Shown here piece by piece: positions 1-8,401 of a stretch of 64,000 bases of DNA (positions within the stretch are counted from its first letter, which is position 1; the number at the start of each line of letters is the position of its first letter). Under the pieces are notes generated by a model that saw nothing but the letters and a program-made list of their open reading frames with translations, did no database searches and was not told the DNA's origin. The DNA lies in the NCBI RefSeq assembly GCF_001426265.1, contig NZ_LMDG01000023.1, forward strand, positions 273,826 to 337,825. Reading direction: 5' to 3'. The position numbers were made by a program, and so were the translations under genes. This stretch comes from Rhizobium sp. Root1220. GTDB taxonomy: Bacteria > Pseudomonadota > Alphaproteobacteria > Rhizobiales > Rhizobiaceae.

Positions 1-339
1 CAGGGCGCGCGTGATGCGAATGATGCTGGTGTCGTCCTTGGCGACTGCGGTGAACTTGCGTTCGACCAGGGTGACGAGCGCCAGCTCGGATAGAAGTGTA
101 CCCGGGCCGACGGTCGACTGAACCTCGAGCTGGCCATCGCGACCGGTCCGGCTCAGCTCCATTTCTCCACTCAGGATGACGTAGGCGCTTTCGGCCGGAG
201 AGCCCTCGCGAAAAAGCATCTGGCCGGCCGAAATCACGCGGCGATCCGCACCGAAGGCGACCAGCCGCAACTGGTCCTCCGACATTCCATTGAACAACGG
301 GAGCTGCGAGAGCAGGCGGATATCGTCGTTCAGCGCCAT
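1..339 (-). CDS. Cyclic nucleotide-binding (Crp/Fnr-type) domain protein, C-terminus cut by window edge
   Basis: Only the first 113 codons lie in the window. The ATG is at 339, one base after the stop of the response regulator gene, so the two are probably co-transcribed. The translated part has the beta-roll pattern of a cNMP-binding domain: a short helical N-terminus (LLSQLPLFNGM), a GxxLFREGSPAES segment, VILSGEMELSRTG, and a phosphate-binding-cassette-like stretch GPGTLLSELALV near residues 82-93. Whether a DNA-binding helix-turn-helix follows cannot be seen. Known relatives are either Crp/Fnr regulators or stand-alone cNMP sensors. The pairing with an OmpR-type regulator suggests signalling; the ligand is unknown. 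Confidence 0.8.
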   Translation of the reverse strand, partial: MALNDDIRLLSQLPLFNGMSEDQLRLVAFGADRRVISAGQMLFREGSPAESAYVILSGEMELSRTGRDGQLEVQSTVGPGTLLSELALVTLVERKFTAVAKDDTSIIRITRAL

Positions 340-340
340 C

Positions 341-1024
341 TTACGGTATGATCTTGTAGCCGCCGTTTTCTGTTACCAGAATCTCGGCATTGGATGGATC
401 GCGCTCGATCTTCTGGCGCAGGCGGTAGACATGCGTCTCCAGGGTGTGCGTCGTCACACCGGAATTGTAGCCCCATACCTCTTCCAGCAGCACGTCGCGG
501 GTGACGACCTTCTGCTCGGCGCGATAGAGATAACGAATGATTGCCGCTTCCTTCTCGGTGAGGCGGATCTTCTGGCCGTTTTCGGTCGTCAGCAACTTCT
601 GGCTTGGCTTGAAGACATAGGGGCCAACGCTGAAGGTGGCATCCTCACTCTGCTCGTGCTGGCGAAGCTGGACGCGGATGCGAGCCAGCAGCACCGCGAA
701 CCGGAATGGCTTCGTTACGTAGTCGTTCGCGCCGGCTTCGAGGCCGAGAATCGTGTCGGAATCGGTGTCGTGGCCGGTCAGCATGATGATCGGCGCCTTC
801 AGGCCACCCTTGCGCAACAGCTTGACCGCCTCGCGGCCATCCATGTCAGGCAGGCCGACGTCCATGATCAGCAAATCGATCGGTGTGGAACGTGCGCGTT
901 CAACGCCCTTGCCCGCAGTTGCTTCCTGCAGAACCGTAAACTCCTCGTAGAGCGAAAGCTGCTCCGTGAGGGTCTCGCGGAGGTCGTCGTCATCGTCCAC
1001 CAATAGAATGGTGCGTGCGGTCAT
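341..1024 (-). CDS. OmpR/PhoB-family response regulator transcription factor
   Basis: A complete 227-residue two-component response regulator. The receiver domain (about residues 4-118) has the acidic cluster D10-D14, the phospho-acceptor D55 in LLIMDVGLPDMDG, T83 and K105 in VTKPF. A winged-helix output domain follows (about 130-227) with the usual GYNSGVTTHTLETHVYRLRQK recognition region split over its wing. It should bind promoter DNA when phosphorylated. No sensor kinase is adjacent, so the partner is an orphan or lies elsewhere. The downstream cyclic-nucleotide-binding gene begins one base after this stop. The upstream 121 bases separate it from a divergent L,D-transpeptidase-like gene and must carry both promoters. 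Confidence 0.92.
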   Translation of the reverse strand: MTARTILLVDDDDDLRETLTEQLSLYEEFTVLQEATAGKGVERARSTPIDLLIMDVGLPDMDGREAVKLLRKGGLKAPIIMLTGHDTDSDTILGLEAGANDYVTKPFRFAVLLARIRVQLRQHEQSEDATFSVGPYVFKPSQKLLTTENGQKIRLTEKEAAIIRYLYRAEQKVVTRDVLLEEVWGYNSGVTTHTLETHVYRLRQKIERDPSNAEILVTENGGYKIIP

Positions 1025-1145
1025 GCGGCTCTATCCTCGCCATCCGGTTCCCTAGTCCTACGCCAATTTCGGTGATTGGCAAAGATCGGGAGACCAAGCT
1101 GTTGTCGTATATGGTGCTATATGATTTCAATATATGCCCTAGGCA

Positions 1146-1715
1146 ATGCAAAGACATGCGAGAAAGATGGAAAAAACAAGGCGGTCGGACAGTATACAGT
1201 CAACGATCATTACCGTGCGTCCGGCACCGGGCAATAAAAGCCGTGCCTTGGTTCAATTCGGCACGATTACAGTGCCCGCCGCGATTGGCCGTGCGGGACG
1301 AACGGTTCTGAAGCGCGAGGGCGACGGCGCAACACCGATCGCTTCGATGAAACTGCTGTGCGGCTTTCGCCGCGGCGAACGGCCCGTGCACCTCAAGACA
1401 CCGCTGGTGATTCGCCGCATCCGCAGCGACATGCTCTGGTGCGATCAGCCCGACGATGCCAACTACAATCGCCTCGTGAAGGCACCGTTTCGCCCAGGCC
1501 GCGAAGAGATGAAACGCAAAGACGGACTGTATGACGTCTGCCTCGTCATGGACTGGAACATCACCTCGAGAGCGCGCAATCGCGGATCGGCGATCTTCTT
1601 CCACCTGATCAAGCCCGGTTATGAGCCAACGGCCGGCTGCGTGGCCATTCACCGACGCGACATGCGCCGTCTGCTGCCGTTCCTGCGTAAGGGAACGGTG
1701 GTGCGTGTTCTCTGA
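1146..1715 (+). CDS. L,D-transpeptidase (YkuD-fold) family protein
   Basis: A 189-residue protein with a YkuD catalytic fold. H153 in FFHLIKPGYE and C165 in PTAGCVAIHR match the family's catalytic His and the S/TxGC[VI] nucleophile motif. L,D-transpeptidases make 3-3 peptidoglycan cross-links or attach proteins to peptidoglycan, and Rhizobiales carry many copies linked to polar growth. No signal peptide or membrane segment is visible at the N-terminus, which is basic. That is odd for a periplasmic enzyme; export by another route or a cytoplasmic role in peptide trimming is possible. The start is uncertain: ATG 1146 has no clear ribosome site, and in-frame ATG 1167 has a GAGAAAG placed too close. 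Confidence 0.8.
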   Translation: MQRHARKMEKTRRSDSIQSTIITVRPAPGNKSRALVQFGTITVPAAIGRAGRTVLKREGDGATPIASMKLLCGFRRGERPVHLKTPLVIRRIRSDMLWCDQPDDANYNRLVKAPFRPGREEMKRKDGLYDVCLVMDWNITSRARNRGSAIFFHLIKPGYEPTAGCVAIHRRDMRRLLPFLRKGTVVRVL

Positions 1716-1849
1716 CCGGCGGGGGTGATAATCCAAAGCCGATGACCTATATGCATTTCGACCGGCGCCCGGGCTGAAAGGCGCGCAGGGAAATCTGCTG
1801 GAGCGCGGATTCAATCACGCCCGTCCAATTAAACTCCCGGAGATATATT

Positions 1850-2680
1850 GTGGCACAACAACCCATCATCACTTTCCATGACGGACATTCCATTCCCCAG
1901 GTCGGCCTCGGCGTCTGGCAGACGCCGCAGGACATCGCGGCACCCACGGTTCGCGCGGCGATTGCCGCCGGCTACCGTCACATCGATACGGCGTCGGGCT
2001 ATGACAATGAAGAGGGTGTCGGCGAGGGCATTCGCGCGTCTGGGCTCGACCGCAAGGATATTTTTGTCACCACCAAGCTTCGGAATACCGATCAGGGCTA
2101 CGACGCCACGATGCGCGCCTTTGACGGCAGCCTGAAGAAGCTTGGTATGGACTATGTCGATCTCTACCTTGTTCACTGGCCGTCGCCGCATCGCGGGCTC
2201 TACCGCGAGACCTGGAAGGCCTTCGTCAAGATCAGGGAAGAGGGGCGCGCTCGTTCCATCGGCGTGTCGAACTTCTATCCCGATCACCTCGAGCATATCA
2301 TCGGCGACACGGGTGTCGTTCCTGTCATCAACCAGATCGAGCTTCACCCGGACTTCCAGCAAAAGGCAGCCCGGGAGGCGCACGAGAAGCTGAATATCGT
2401 GACCGAGTCCTGGAGCCCGCTCGGTCAGGGCAAGTTGATCGCGAATGCGGCCATCGGCCAAATCGCCGCCAAGCACGGCAAGACGCCGGCGCAGGTCATT
2501 ATCCGCTGGCATCTCGACAGTGGTCTCGTCGTCATTCCGAAGTCGGTCACGCCGTCGCGCATCGAAGAAAACTTTAAGGTTTTCGACTTCAAGCTCGATG
2601 CTGAGGATATGGCAGCGATCGCCAAACTCGACGACAAAGGTGCCCGCATGGGGCCGGATCCGTACACCGCAACGTTCTGA
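1850..2680 (+). CDS. Aldo/keto reductase (2,5-diketo-D-gluconate reductase-like)
   Basis: A 276-residue NADPH-dependent aldo/keto reductase with the full catalytic tetrad: D46 (HIDTASGY), Y51, K76 (VTTKLRN) and H109 (YLVHWPSP). The C-terminal half carries the cofactor-binding stretch VIPKSVTPSRIEENF. The family reduces aldehydes and keto-sugars in the cytoplasm; the true substrate cannot be read from sequence. The start is a GTG at 1850 preceded by CCGGAG at good spacing. It faces the histidine phosphatase gene tail to tail across 64 bases that hold a CTTTCC/GGAAAG inverted repeat without a T-tract. Confidence 0.92.
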   Translation: MAQQPIITFHDGHSIPQVGLGVWQTPQDIAAPTVRAAIAAGYRHIDTASGYDNEEGVGEGIRASGLDRKDIFVTTKLRNTDQGYDATMRAFDGSLKKLGMDYVDLYLVHWPSPHRGLYRETWKAFVKIREEGRARSIGVSNFYPDHLEHIIGDTGVVPVINQIELHPDFQQKAAREAHEKLNIVTESWSPLGQGKLIANAAIGQIAAKHGKTPAQVIIRWHLDSGLVVIPKSVTPSRIEENFKVFDFKLDAEDMAAIAKLDDKGARMGPDPYTATF

Positions 2681-2744
2681 TCGTGGCAGCAGCCGCTCTC
2701 TTCTTTCCCGTTCCGGAAAGAGGGGGGCGGGCAGTCCCCGCCGC

Positions 2745-3272
2745 TTAGGTGAGCGAACGCGGCGCGACAAAGCGCTCCAGGAAGCCGCTGCGTGGATTCA
2801 GATCCCCCCATCGATCCGCGTCCACGGTGATCACCGCCAGGCCTGCGGTCGGGAACTTCCGCCGCAGGCGCATGCAGGATTCGGCGTCGCCAGCGCCGAC
2901 GAGATCATTTGCAAACTCCTGGAAACCGGGATTGTGCCCGATCAGCATCAGCGTTCGAACGGAGGGTTCGATCGTCTGGAGTATCGCGGAGATGTCAGCC
3001 GCCGAGGCTTCGTACAGACGTTCCACATCGCGCTTTTCGATCGAAGACGGCAGCGCGCCGGCGGCGAGCATCCACGTTTCCTGGGTGCGACGTGCGGATG
3101 AGACCAGAACCAGATCAGGAACAAGGCCTTCGCGCGCCAAATAGCCGCCCATCAGCGGGGCTGCCTTTTCACCGCGTTCGGCAAGCGGGCGCTCGTGATC
3201 GGCTATGCCCGCAGGCCAGGCGGACTTGGCGTGACGCAACAACAGAAGGCGGCGCTTGCTTTCGGCGTTCAT
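2745..3272 (-). CDS. Histidine phosphatase family protein (SixA-like)
   Basis: A 175-residue phosphohistidine phosphatase of the branch-1 histidine phosphatase superfamily. The N-terminal LLLRHAKSAW holds the catalytic R-H pair (R13, H14), and a second His appears in LMLIGHNPGF. E. coli SixA dephosphorylates phosphohistidine on HPt domains and on the nitrogen PTS protein NPr. Assignment to that exact role is inference, because the family is broad. It lies downstream of leuC on the same strand, separated by 102 bases that contain a strong hairpin, so it is probably transcribed on its own. Confidence 0.88.
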   Translation of the reverse strand: MNAESKRRLLLLRHAKSAWPAGIADHERPLAERGEKAAPLMGGYLAREGLVPDLVLVSSARRTQETWMLAAGALPSSIEKRDVERLYEASAADISAILQTIEPSVRTLMLIGHNPGFQEFANDLVGAGDAESCMRLRRKFPTAGLAVITVDADRWGDLNPRSGFLERFVAPRSLT

Positions 3273-3336
3273 ATCACTCGCCAGGCAGGGAGCACGAGAT
3301 TGTCTCGCGGTTTGAATGCTCCTTCACGCGAAACAT

Positions 3337-3369
3337 ATGGCCTCCCCCTGTTCGTCAGGGGGAGGCCAT
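3337..3369 (-). terminator. Long perfect hairpin downstream of leuC, probable terminator
   Basis: Arms of 14 bases (3337-3350 and 3356-3369; GCCTCCCCCTG core) pair perfectly around a 5-base loop. It lies 5 bases after the leuC stop. Read on the minus strand it is followed only by ATGTTTCGC, a weak T-tract, so it may act as a terminator or as a 3-prime RNA-stabilising structure. Confidence 0.55.
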
Positions 3370-3374
3370 GGATC

Positions 3375-4784
3375 TTAGTTCCACTCGCGGATGTCTACGA
3401 AGTGACCGGCGATCGCGGCTGCCGCGGCCATGGCGGGCGACACCAGATGCGTGCGGCCCTTGAAGCCCTGGCGGCCTTCGAAGTTGCGGTTGGAGGTCGA
3501 GGCGCAACGCTCGCCCGGCTTCAGGCGATCGTCGTTCATCGCAAGACACATGGAGCAGCCCGGCTCGCGCCAGTCGAAACCGGCGGCCTTGAAGATCTTG
3601 TCGAGGCCCTCGGCTTCCGCCTGTTCCTTGACGAGGCCGGAGCCCGGAACGATCATCGCATCGACGGTTGCGGCAACGGTCTTGCCTTCGACGACCTTGG
3701 CGGCAGCGCGCAGGTCCTCGATGCGACCGTTGGTGCAGGAGCCGATGAAGACGCGGTCGACAGCGATGTCGGTGATCTTCGTGCCCGGCTTCAGGCCCAT
3801 GTAGTCCAGCGCGCGCCACTTGGAGGTGCGCTTGTTCTCGTCGGTGATTTCATCCGGGTTCGGAACGATGCCTTGCACCGAGATGACGTCCTCGGGAGAA
3901 GATCCCCAGGAGACGATCGGCGGCAGTTCGGCGGCGTTGAGCGTGACGATGCGGTCGTAGTGGGCGCCTTCGTCAGAAACCAGCGTCTTCCAGTAGGCAA
4001 TTGCCTGCTCAAGCGTTTCGCCCGTCGGCGAGCGCGGCTTGCCCTTGATGTATTCGAACGTGATCTCGTCCGGCGCAATCAGGCCGGCGCGGGCACCGCC
4101 CTCGATCGACATGTTGCAGATCGTCATGCGACCTTCCATCGACAGCGCGCGAATGGCTTCGCCGGCATACTCGATGACGTAGCCCGTGCCGCCGGCAGTG
4201 CCGATCTCGCCGATGATGGCGAGCACGATGTCCTTGGCGGTGACACCAGTCGGCAACTGGCCGTCGACCTGCACCAGCATGTTTTTCGCCTTCTTCTGGA
4301 TCAACGTCTGGGTGGCCAGAACGTGTTCCACTTCAGACGTGCCGATGCCGTGTGCCAGCGAGCCGAAGGCGCCATGCGTCGAGGTATGGCTGTCGCCGCA
4401 GACGATCGTCATGCCCGGCAGGGTAAAGCCCTGTTCCGGTCCGATGATGTGGACGATGCCCTGGCGCTTGTCGCTGGCCGAGTAGTATTCGACGCCGAAT
4501 TCAGCGGCGTTGATCGCGAGTTGCTCGACCTGGATACGGCTTTCCTCGTTCTTGATGCCAAGGTGGCGATCCGGCGAGGTCGGAACGTTGTGGTCGACGA
4601 CAGCCAGCGTCTTTTCAGGCGCGCGGACCTTGCGTCCGGTCATACGCAAGCCTTCGAAGGCCTGCGGCGAGGTGACCTCGTGGACCAGGTGGCGGTCGAT
4701 GTAGAGAAGACAGGTGCCGTCGGCCTGTTGATCGACCAGGTGGTCGTCCCAGATCTTGTCGTAAAGGGTACGCGGTGCGCTCAT
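3375..4784 (-). CDS. leuC: 3-isopropylmalate dehydratase large subunit
   Basis: The large subunit of isopropylmalate isomerase, which with LeuD converts 2-isopropylmalate to 3-isopropylmalate in leucine synthesis. At 469 residues it has the normal length for the bacterial LeuC family. The 4Fe-4S ligands are visible: one Cys in IGSCTNGR at about residue 350 and the pair in [11 protein letters not shown] about 60 residues later. [11 protein letters not shown] and a [14 protein letters not shown] region are also present, the latter as [10 protein letters not shown]. The start is ATG 4784 ([10 protein letters not shown]). The reading frame stays open upstream to 4991, but that stretch lacks family similarity. 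leuD is not adjacent. A 243-base gap upstream separates it from the ABC permease gene. Confidence 0.97.
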   Translation of the reverse strand: MSAPRTLYDKIWDDHLVDQQADGTCLLYIDRHLVHEVTSPQAFEGLRMTGRKVRAPEKTLAVVDHNVPTSPDRHLGIKNEESRIQVEQLAINAAEFGVEYYSASDKRQGIVHIIGPEQGFTLPGMTIVCGDSHTSTHGAFGSLAHGIGTSEVEHVLATQTLIQKKAKNMLVQVDGQLPTGVTAKDIVLAIIGEIGTAGGTGYVIEYAGEAIRALSMEGRMTICNMSIEGGARAGLIAPDEITFEYIKGKPRSPTGETLEQAIAYWKTLVSDEGAHYDRIVTLNAAELPPIVSWGSSPEDVISVQGIVPNPDEITDENKRTSKWRALDYMGLKPGTKITDIAVDRVFIGSCTNGRIEDLRAAAKVVEGKTVAATVDAMIVPGSGLVKEQAEAEGLDKIFKAAGFDWREPGCSMCLAMNDDRLKPGERCASTSNRNFEGRQGFKGRTHLVSPAMAAAAAIAGHFVDIREWN

Positions 4785-5027
4785 GGCGGTAGGTCCGTTT
4801 TTGGGTGCGTATGGTAATGGAGTTTGATGACGGAAAGGTCCGCCGGCCGTCATTCGATCAACGAAGTCGGCTGTTGAGTGCGCCGGAAACGGCCGCAAAG
4901 AAGCGTGCCGGCAGGCGATAATGATCCTGCAGCACGAAAATATGGGCGCCAGTGCAACTGAACTTGGATTCCATGAGCCGTCACATATCAATTTTTGGCG
5001 GCCGCGGCAATTCCAATCATTCAGCCG

Positions 5028-5852
5028 CTATCGCCGATCCTTCCCGCGCATCCGCTTCTCCACTTGCCTCAGGGCAAGCGACAATCCGATCGTCAGGATC
5101 AGGTAGATATAGGTGACGATCGAATAGGTTTCAAAGAAGCGGAACGAGCCGGAGGCATAGATCTTGCCCATCTGCGTGATGTCGGCGACGCCGAGCACCG
5201 AGACCAGCGAACTGTCCTTCACCATGGCGACGAAATCGTTGGACAACGGCGGGAAGATCACCTTGATCGCTTGCGGAAACACCACGAAACGGAAGCGGTG
5301 ATAGCGCGACAGGCCAAGCGCCTTCGCCGCCTCGATCTGTCCGTGATCGACGGATTGAATGCCGGCGCGGAAGACCTCGGCGATGAACGAAGAATAGCCG
5401 ATCATCAGGGCGATGATCGCCCGCCACATCAGCGAGAAATCGCGCACCAGCACCGGCTCGGCGAGACCGGCCTTCACCAGCGGCGAGGTCAGGAAATTGT
5501 AGGCGGCGACGATGGCCGGGGCGCCGACGAAGGCGATGTAGAAGAGCAGCACCAGCATCGGCACGCCACGAATGACCTCGACATAGAAACGGGCGATCTG
5601 GCGCAACACGAGGCTGTCGGACAGGCCGAGTAGCGCGATGCAGAGGCCGAGGACGGTTGCCAGGGCAAAGCCCACCAGCGTCACGAATATGGTGACGCCG
5701 ACGCCATTGAAGACGGTGCGGAAGACCTGCGCATAGATATCGTTGGTGATGATGACGGCGGCGAGGATGAGGCCGATCACGACGAGGGCGACCAGCCACC
5801 AGGGATAGTCGCCCTTCTCATGCCCTGATGGGGCCGGCTGAGGAGCCATCAT
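5028..5852 (-). CDS. Polar amino-acid ABC transporter permease (HisM/GlnP family)
   Basis: A 274-residue inner-membrane permease with about six hydrophobic segments. The first spans roughly residues 19-37 and the rest follow a TVFNGVGVTIFVTLVGF start typical of polar amino-acid permeases. The cytoplasmic EAA loop is present (IEAAKALGLSRYHRFRFVVFPQ region) and contacts the ATPase. The gene begins 19 bases after the stop of the binding-protein gene, so the two form an operon. No ATP-binding gene is in the neighbourhood, so the transporter must borrow or encode its ATPase elsewhere. An alternative start is the second Met codon at 5849. Confidence 0.92.
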   Translation of the reverse strand: MMAPQPAPSGHEKGDYPWWLVALVVIGLILAAVIITNDIYAQVFRTVFNGVGVTIFVTLVGFALATVLGLCIALLGLSDSLVLRQIARFYVEVIRGVPMLVLLFYIAFVGAPAIVAAYNFLTSPLVKAGLAEPVLVRDFSLMWRAIIALMIGYSSFIAEVFRAGIQSVDHGQIEAAKALGLSRYHRFRFVVFPQAIKVIFPPLSNDFVAMVKDSSLVSVLGVADITQMGKIYASGSFRFFETYSIVTYIYLILTIGLSLALRQVEKRMRGKDRR

Positions 5853-5871
5853 GCTCCGTTCCCGGGCAGGG

Positions 5872-6669
5872 TCACTGCCCCATCTTGTAGTCGAGGAACC
5901 ACTTCTTGTTCAGGCCATCCAGTGTGCCGTCGGCCTTGAGGCTGGCAATCGCGGCATTGACCGGCGCCACCAGATCCGAACCCTTCGGGAAGATGAAACC
6001 GAAATCCTCGGTGCCGAGCGGGCCGCCGATGACCTTGAGGCCGCCCTTGGAGGCGTCGACATAGCCTTGGGCGGCAACGCTGTCGGTCAGCACGACATCC
6101 ACGTCGCCTGATTTCAGCGCCTGCACCGTGGCGCCGAAGGTCTCGAACAGTTTGATGCGCGGGTTCTGCTCGTTGCCGTCGAGAATCTCGTAGACGGCCG
6201 CATAGAAGGGCGAGGTGCCCGGCTGGGCGCCCACGAGGCCATCGTTGAAAGCGCCGAATGTCTTGGCGTCGGTGAAGCGGCTCTCGTCGCCGCGCACCAG
6301 CATGAACTGCTGCGAGCGCATATACGGATCGGAGAAATCCACCTTGGCCTTGCGGTCGTCCTTGATGGTGATGCCGGTCATGCCGATGTTGTACTGGTTA
6401 TCCGACACCGCCTGGATCATCGCGTCCCAACTGGTGTTCTGGTACTCGACCTTGAAGTTCAGCCGCTTGGCGATCTCGTTCATGGCATCATACTCCCAGC
6501 CGATCTGCTGGCCGGATTTCGGATCGACGAACTGCAACGGCGGATAGGCGTTTTCGGTGACGACGACGACACTCCTGCCCTTCAAATCCGGCAGATCGGC
6601 AGCTGACGCCGCCAGCGGCGAAAGGATGAGAGCGGTCAGTCCGGCAAGGACGGTGCGGCGGAACGGCAT
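5872..6669 (-). CDS. Amino-acid ABC transporter periplasmic substrate-binding protein
   Basis: A 265-residue family-3 solute-binding protein. It has a Sec signal peptide ([18 protein letters not shown], cleavage likely after ASA at residue 22) followed by [19 protein letters not shown] and [14 protein letters not shown], the ligand-binding entry motif of polar amino-acid binding proteins. IGMTGITI and FSDPYM are further family landmarks. The ATG at 6669 has a strong GGGGAG ribosome site. The frame is open far upstream (to 7701) but that part crosses the neighbouring gene and is not coding. It is first in an operon with the permease. Ligand: an amino acid or a related compound, not determinable here. 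Confidence 0.93.
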   Translation of the reverse strand: MPFRRTVLAGLTALILSPLAASAADLPDLKGRSVVVVTENAYPPLQFVDPKSGQQIGWEYDAMNEIAKRLNFKVEYQNTSWDAMIQAVSDNQYNIGMTGITIKDDRKAKVDFSDPYMRSQQFMLVRGDESRFTDAKTFGAFNDGLVGAQPGTSPFYAAVYEILDGNEQNPRIKLFETFGATVQALKSGDVDVVLTDSVAAQGYVDASKGGLKVIGGPLGTEDFGFIFPKGSDLVAPVNAAIASLKADGTLDGLNKKWFLDYKMGQ

Positions 6670-6945
6670 GGAAATCTCCCCAAAACAATGCTCGCGGAAC
6701 CTGTCATAGTTGCGAAGTGGCTGGCAAGAGGATTGGCTTGTAGCTATGGGCGAAAACAGGAATTGTGGTCTAAAAAGGCGTTGGTTTCGGGGAAGGAAAT
6801 TCGCGGAGTGCGAAAGGTGGTTGCAAATGCTTCGCCAACGCTGTCGCATTTCACTTGAACAAAAGCCCGATCGCATGTCGGATCGGCAAAGCCTCGTTCG
6901 TCCTCGGGTTTTCACCCGCTCCGTCAATTTGAGAGGATCAGGATA

Positions 6946-7389
6946 ATGCCAAGCACTGTACGACTGCACCGCGTTCTCGCGACCACGCCCGAGAAAGTCT
7001 ATCGCGCCTTTCTTGAAGCCGACGCTCTGGCAAAGTGGCTTCCGCCGAACGGCTTTGTGTGTACCGTCGATCATCTGGAACCGACAGTCGGCGGCACGTT
7101 CAGGATGTCGTTCCGAAACTTCACGACCGGCAACAGGCACGCCTTTGGCGGTGAATATCTCGAGCTCGTTGCCGGTGAGCGGCTTCGCTATGTCGACAGG
7201 TTCGACGATCCCAACCTGCCCGGCGAAATGGACGTCACGGTAACGCTGAAGAAGGTTTCGGTGGGAACCGAGGTGGAGATCATCCAGGCAGGCATTCCCG
7301 ATGTCATTCCGGCGGAGGCTTGCTATCTCGGCTGGCAGGAATCGCTGAGAAACCTGGCGCGGCTGGTCGAGCCCGAGATTTCCGGGTAA
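6946..7389 (+). CDS. SRPBCC / AHSA1-type activator domain protein
   Basis: A 147-residue START-like protein of the AHSA1 (activator of Hsp90 ATPase homologue 1) group. It begins with [26 protein letters not shown] and ends with the helix [14 protein letters not shown], both typical of these small ligand-cavity proteins. Bacterial members are mostly uncharacterised and are probably hydrophobic-ligand binding or stress related; no function is claimed. It is divergent from the amino-acid binding protein gene across 276 bases and converges on rplS. Confidence 0.85.
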   Translation: MPSTVRLHRVLATTPEKVYRAFLEADALAKWLPPNGFVCTVDHLEPTVGGTFRMSFRNFTTGNRHAFGGEYLELVAGERLRYVDRFDDPNLPGEMDVTVTLKKVSVGTEVEIIQAGIPDVIPAEACYLGWQESLRNLARLVEPEISG

Positions 7390-7445
7390 AGCGTCGGCCG
7401 GGCAAAAGCAGCAAGGAGAGAGTTCGTCACTCCTCGACTGACCCA

Positions 7446-7476
7446 AAACAAAAAAGGCGACCCGAGGGTCGCCTTT
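7446..7476 (-). terminator. Rho-independent terminator of rplS
   Basis: The stem GGCGACC (7456-7462) pairs with GGTCGCC (7467-7473) around CGAG. Read on the minus strand it is followed by a run of six T and then GTTTTG. It lies 26 bases past the rplS stop. Confidence 0.85.
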
Positions 7477-7501
7477 CGCATCAATCCGTGAGGATCGAAA
7501 C

Positions 7502-8044
7502 TTATTCTGCTGCCGGCTCAGCTGCTGCTGCAGCGGCTGCTTCTGCAGCGGCCTTGGCTTCAGCGGCTTCCTGTGCTGCCTTTTCGGCTGCCAGCGCCTG
7601 AGCTGCCGCAACCTTTTCGGCTTCCAGACGTGCCTTTTCCTGGGCCAGAGCGGCGCGCTCGGCGTCGTTGAGCTTGCGGGCGCGGGTGCCGGTGTCTTCA
7701 ACGATACGGGCAGACTTGCCGCGACGATCGCGCAGGTAGTAGAGCTTGGCGCGACGGACCTTGCCGCGGCGAACGACTTCTACGCTTTCGATTGCCGGCG
7801 AGTAGATCGGGAACAGGCGCTCGACGCCTTCGCCGTAGGAGATCTTGCGAACCGTGAAGTTTTCCTGCAGACCGCCGCCAGAGCGAGCGATGCAAACGCC
7901 TTCGTAGGCCTGTACGCGGGTACGCGTGCCTTCGGTGACCTTCACGTTGACGCGGACGGTGTCGCCCGGGGAGAATTCTGGAAGCGTGCGCTTGGCTTCG
8001 ATCTTGGCGACCTGTTCGGCCTCAAGCTGCTGAATGATGTTCAT
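7502..8044 (-). CDS. rplS: 50S ribosomal protein L19
   Basis: Ribosomal protein L19, which sits at the 30S-50S interface. The conserved core (residues 1 to about 118) starts [19 protein letters not shown] and includes [13 protein letters not shown], the [16 protein letters not shown] region and the basic [20 protein letters not shown] roughly 60-residue Ala/Glu-rich tail follows, giving 180 residues against about 115 in E. coli; such tails are common in Rhizobiales. The start is ATG 8044; the frame remains open to 8089 but MNIIQQ is the family start. It is last in the ffh-to-rplS block, with 357 bases between it and trmD, so it likely has its own promoter. Confidence 0.97.
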   Translation of the reverse strand: MNIIQQLEAEQVAKIEAKRTLPEFSPGDTVRVNVKVTEGTRTRVQAYEGVCIARSGGGLQENFTVRKISYGEGVERLFPIYSPAIESVEVVRRGKVRRAKLYYLRDRRGKSARIVEDTGTRARKLNDAERAALAQEKARLEAEKVAAAQALAAEKAAQEAAEAKAAAEAAAAAAAEPAAE

Positions 8045-8401
8045 CGTCTTAACCCTTGGTTCTTCTGAAACAGCCAGAGCGCTCAACACGTGTCCTTTGG
8101 TACGAGACCTCCGGATTTAGCCCTTTACGGACAGGAGCGGGTTCGCCATTCTTTGTTGCTGGTAGACGGGGATAACCCCATTTCCGCGTGCGCTCCTACA
8201 CCAAAGCAACCGGCTTGTCATCCCTCGCGGGGGATTTTTATCGCTGGCGGCCGTTGATTCTGGTTGCTGGAGCAGATCCCGCGCTTTCTGCGGCACCGAG
8301 CAGGATGCGGCTCAGCCAGGGACAACACCGCGGCAGGCCCATGCGACCGAGGCGAAGGAGCGTGGGCCATCCGGCGGCAAGCAGTTTAATAGGTCCTGAG
8401 C
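8045..8401. other. Intergenic region between trmD and rplS
   Basis: This 357-base stretch has no credible gene. It must hold the leader, and probably the promoter, of rplS. Two small palindromes are visible: GGGGATAACCCC at 8168-8179, and ATCCC/GGGAT at 8220-8235 followed by TTTTTA on the plus strand, where no plus-strand gene exists to terminate. I could not place a convincing -35/-10 pair. Confidence 0.5.

Noticed and set aside
2702..2721. Inverted repeat between the aldo/keto reductase and SixA-like genes as a terminator
   Set aside because: CTTTCC/GGAAAG can pair, but G-rich rather than T-rich sequence follows on the plus strand and the stem is short.
3195..4817. Long open frame on the plus strand opposite leuC
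   Set aside because: Its translation is Arg/Asp/Val-rich without a known domain. It is the antisense shadow of a well-conserved gene in high-GC DNA.
6670..7701. N-terminal extension of the amino-acid binding protein frame
   Set aside because: It crosses the AHSA1-type gene and the rplS terminator. The signal peptide and GGGGAG site at 6669 define the start.
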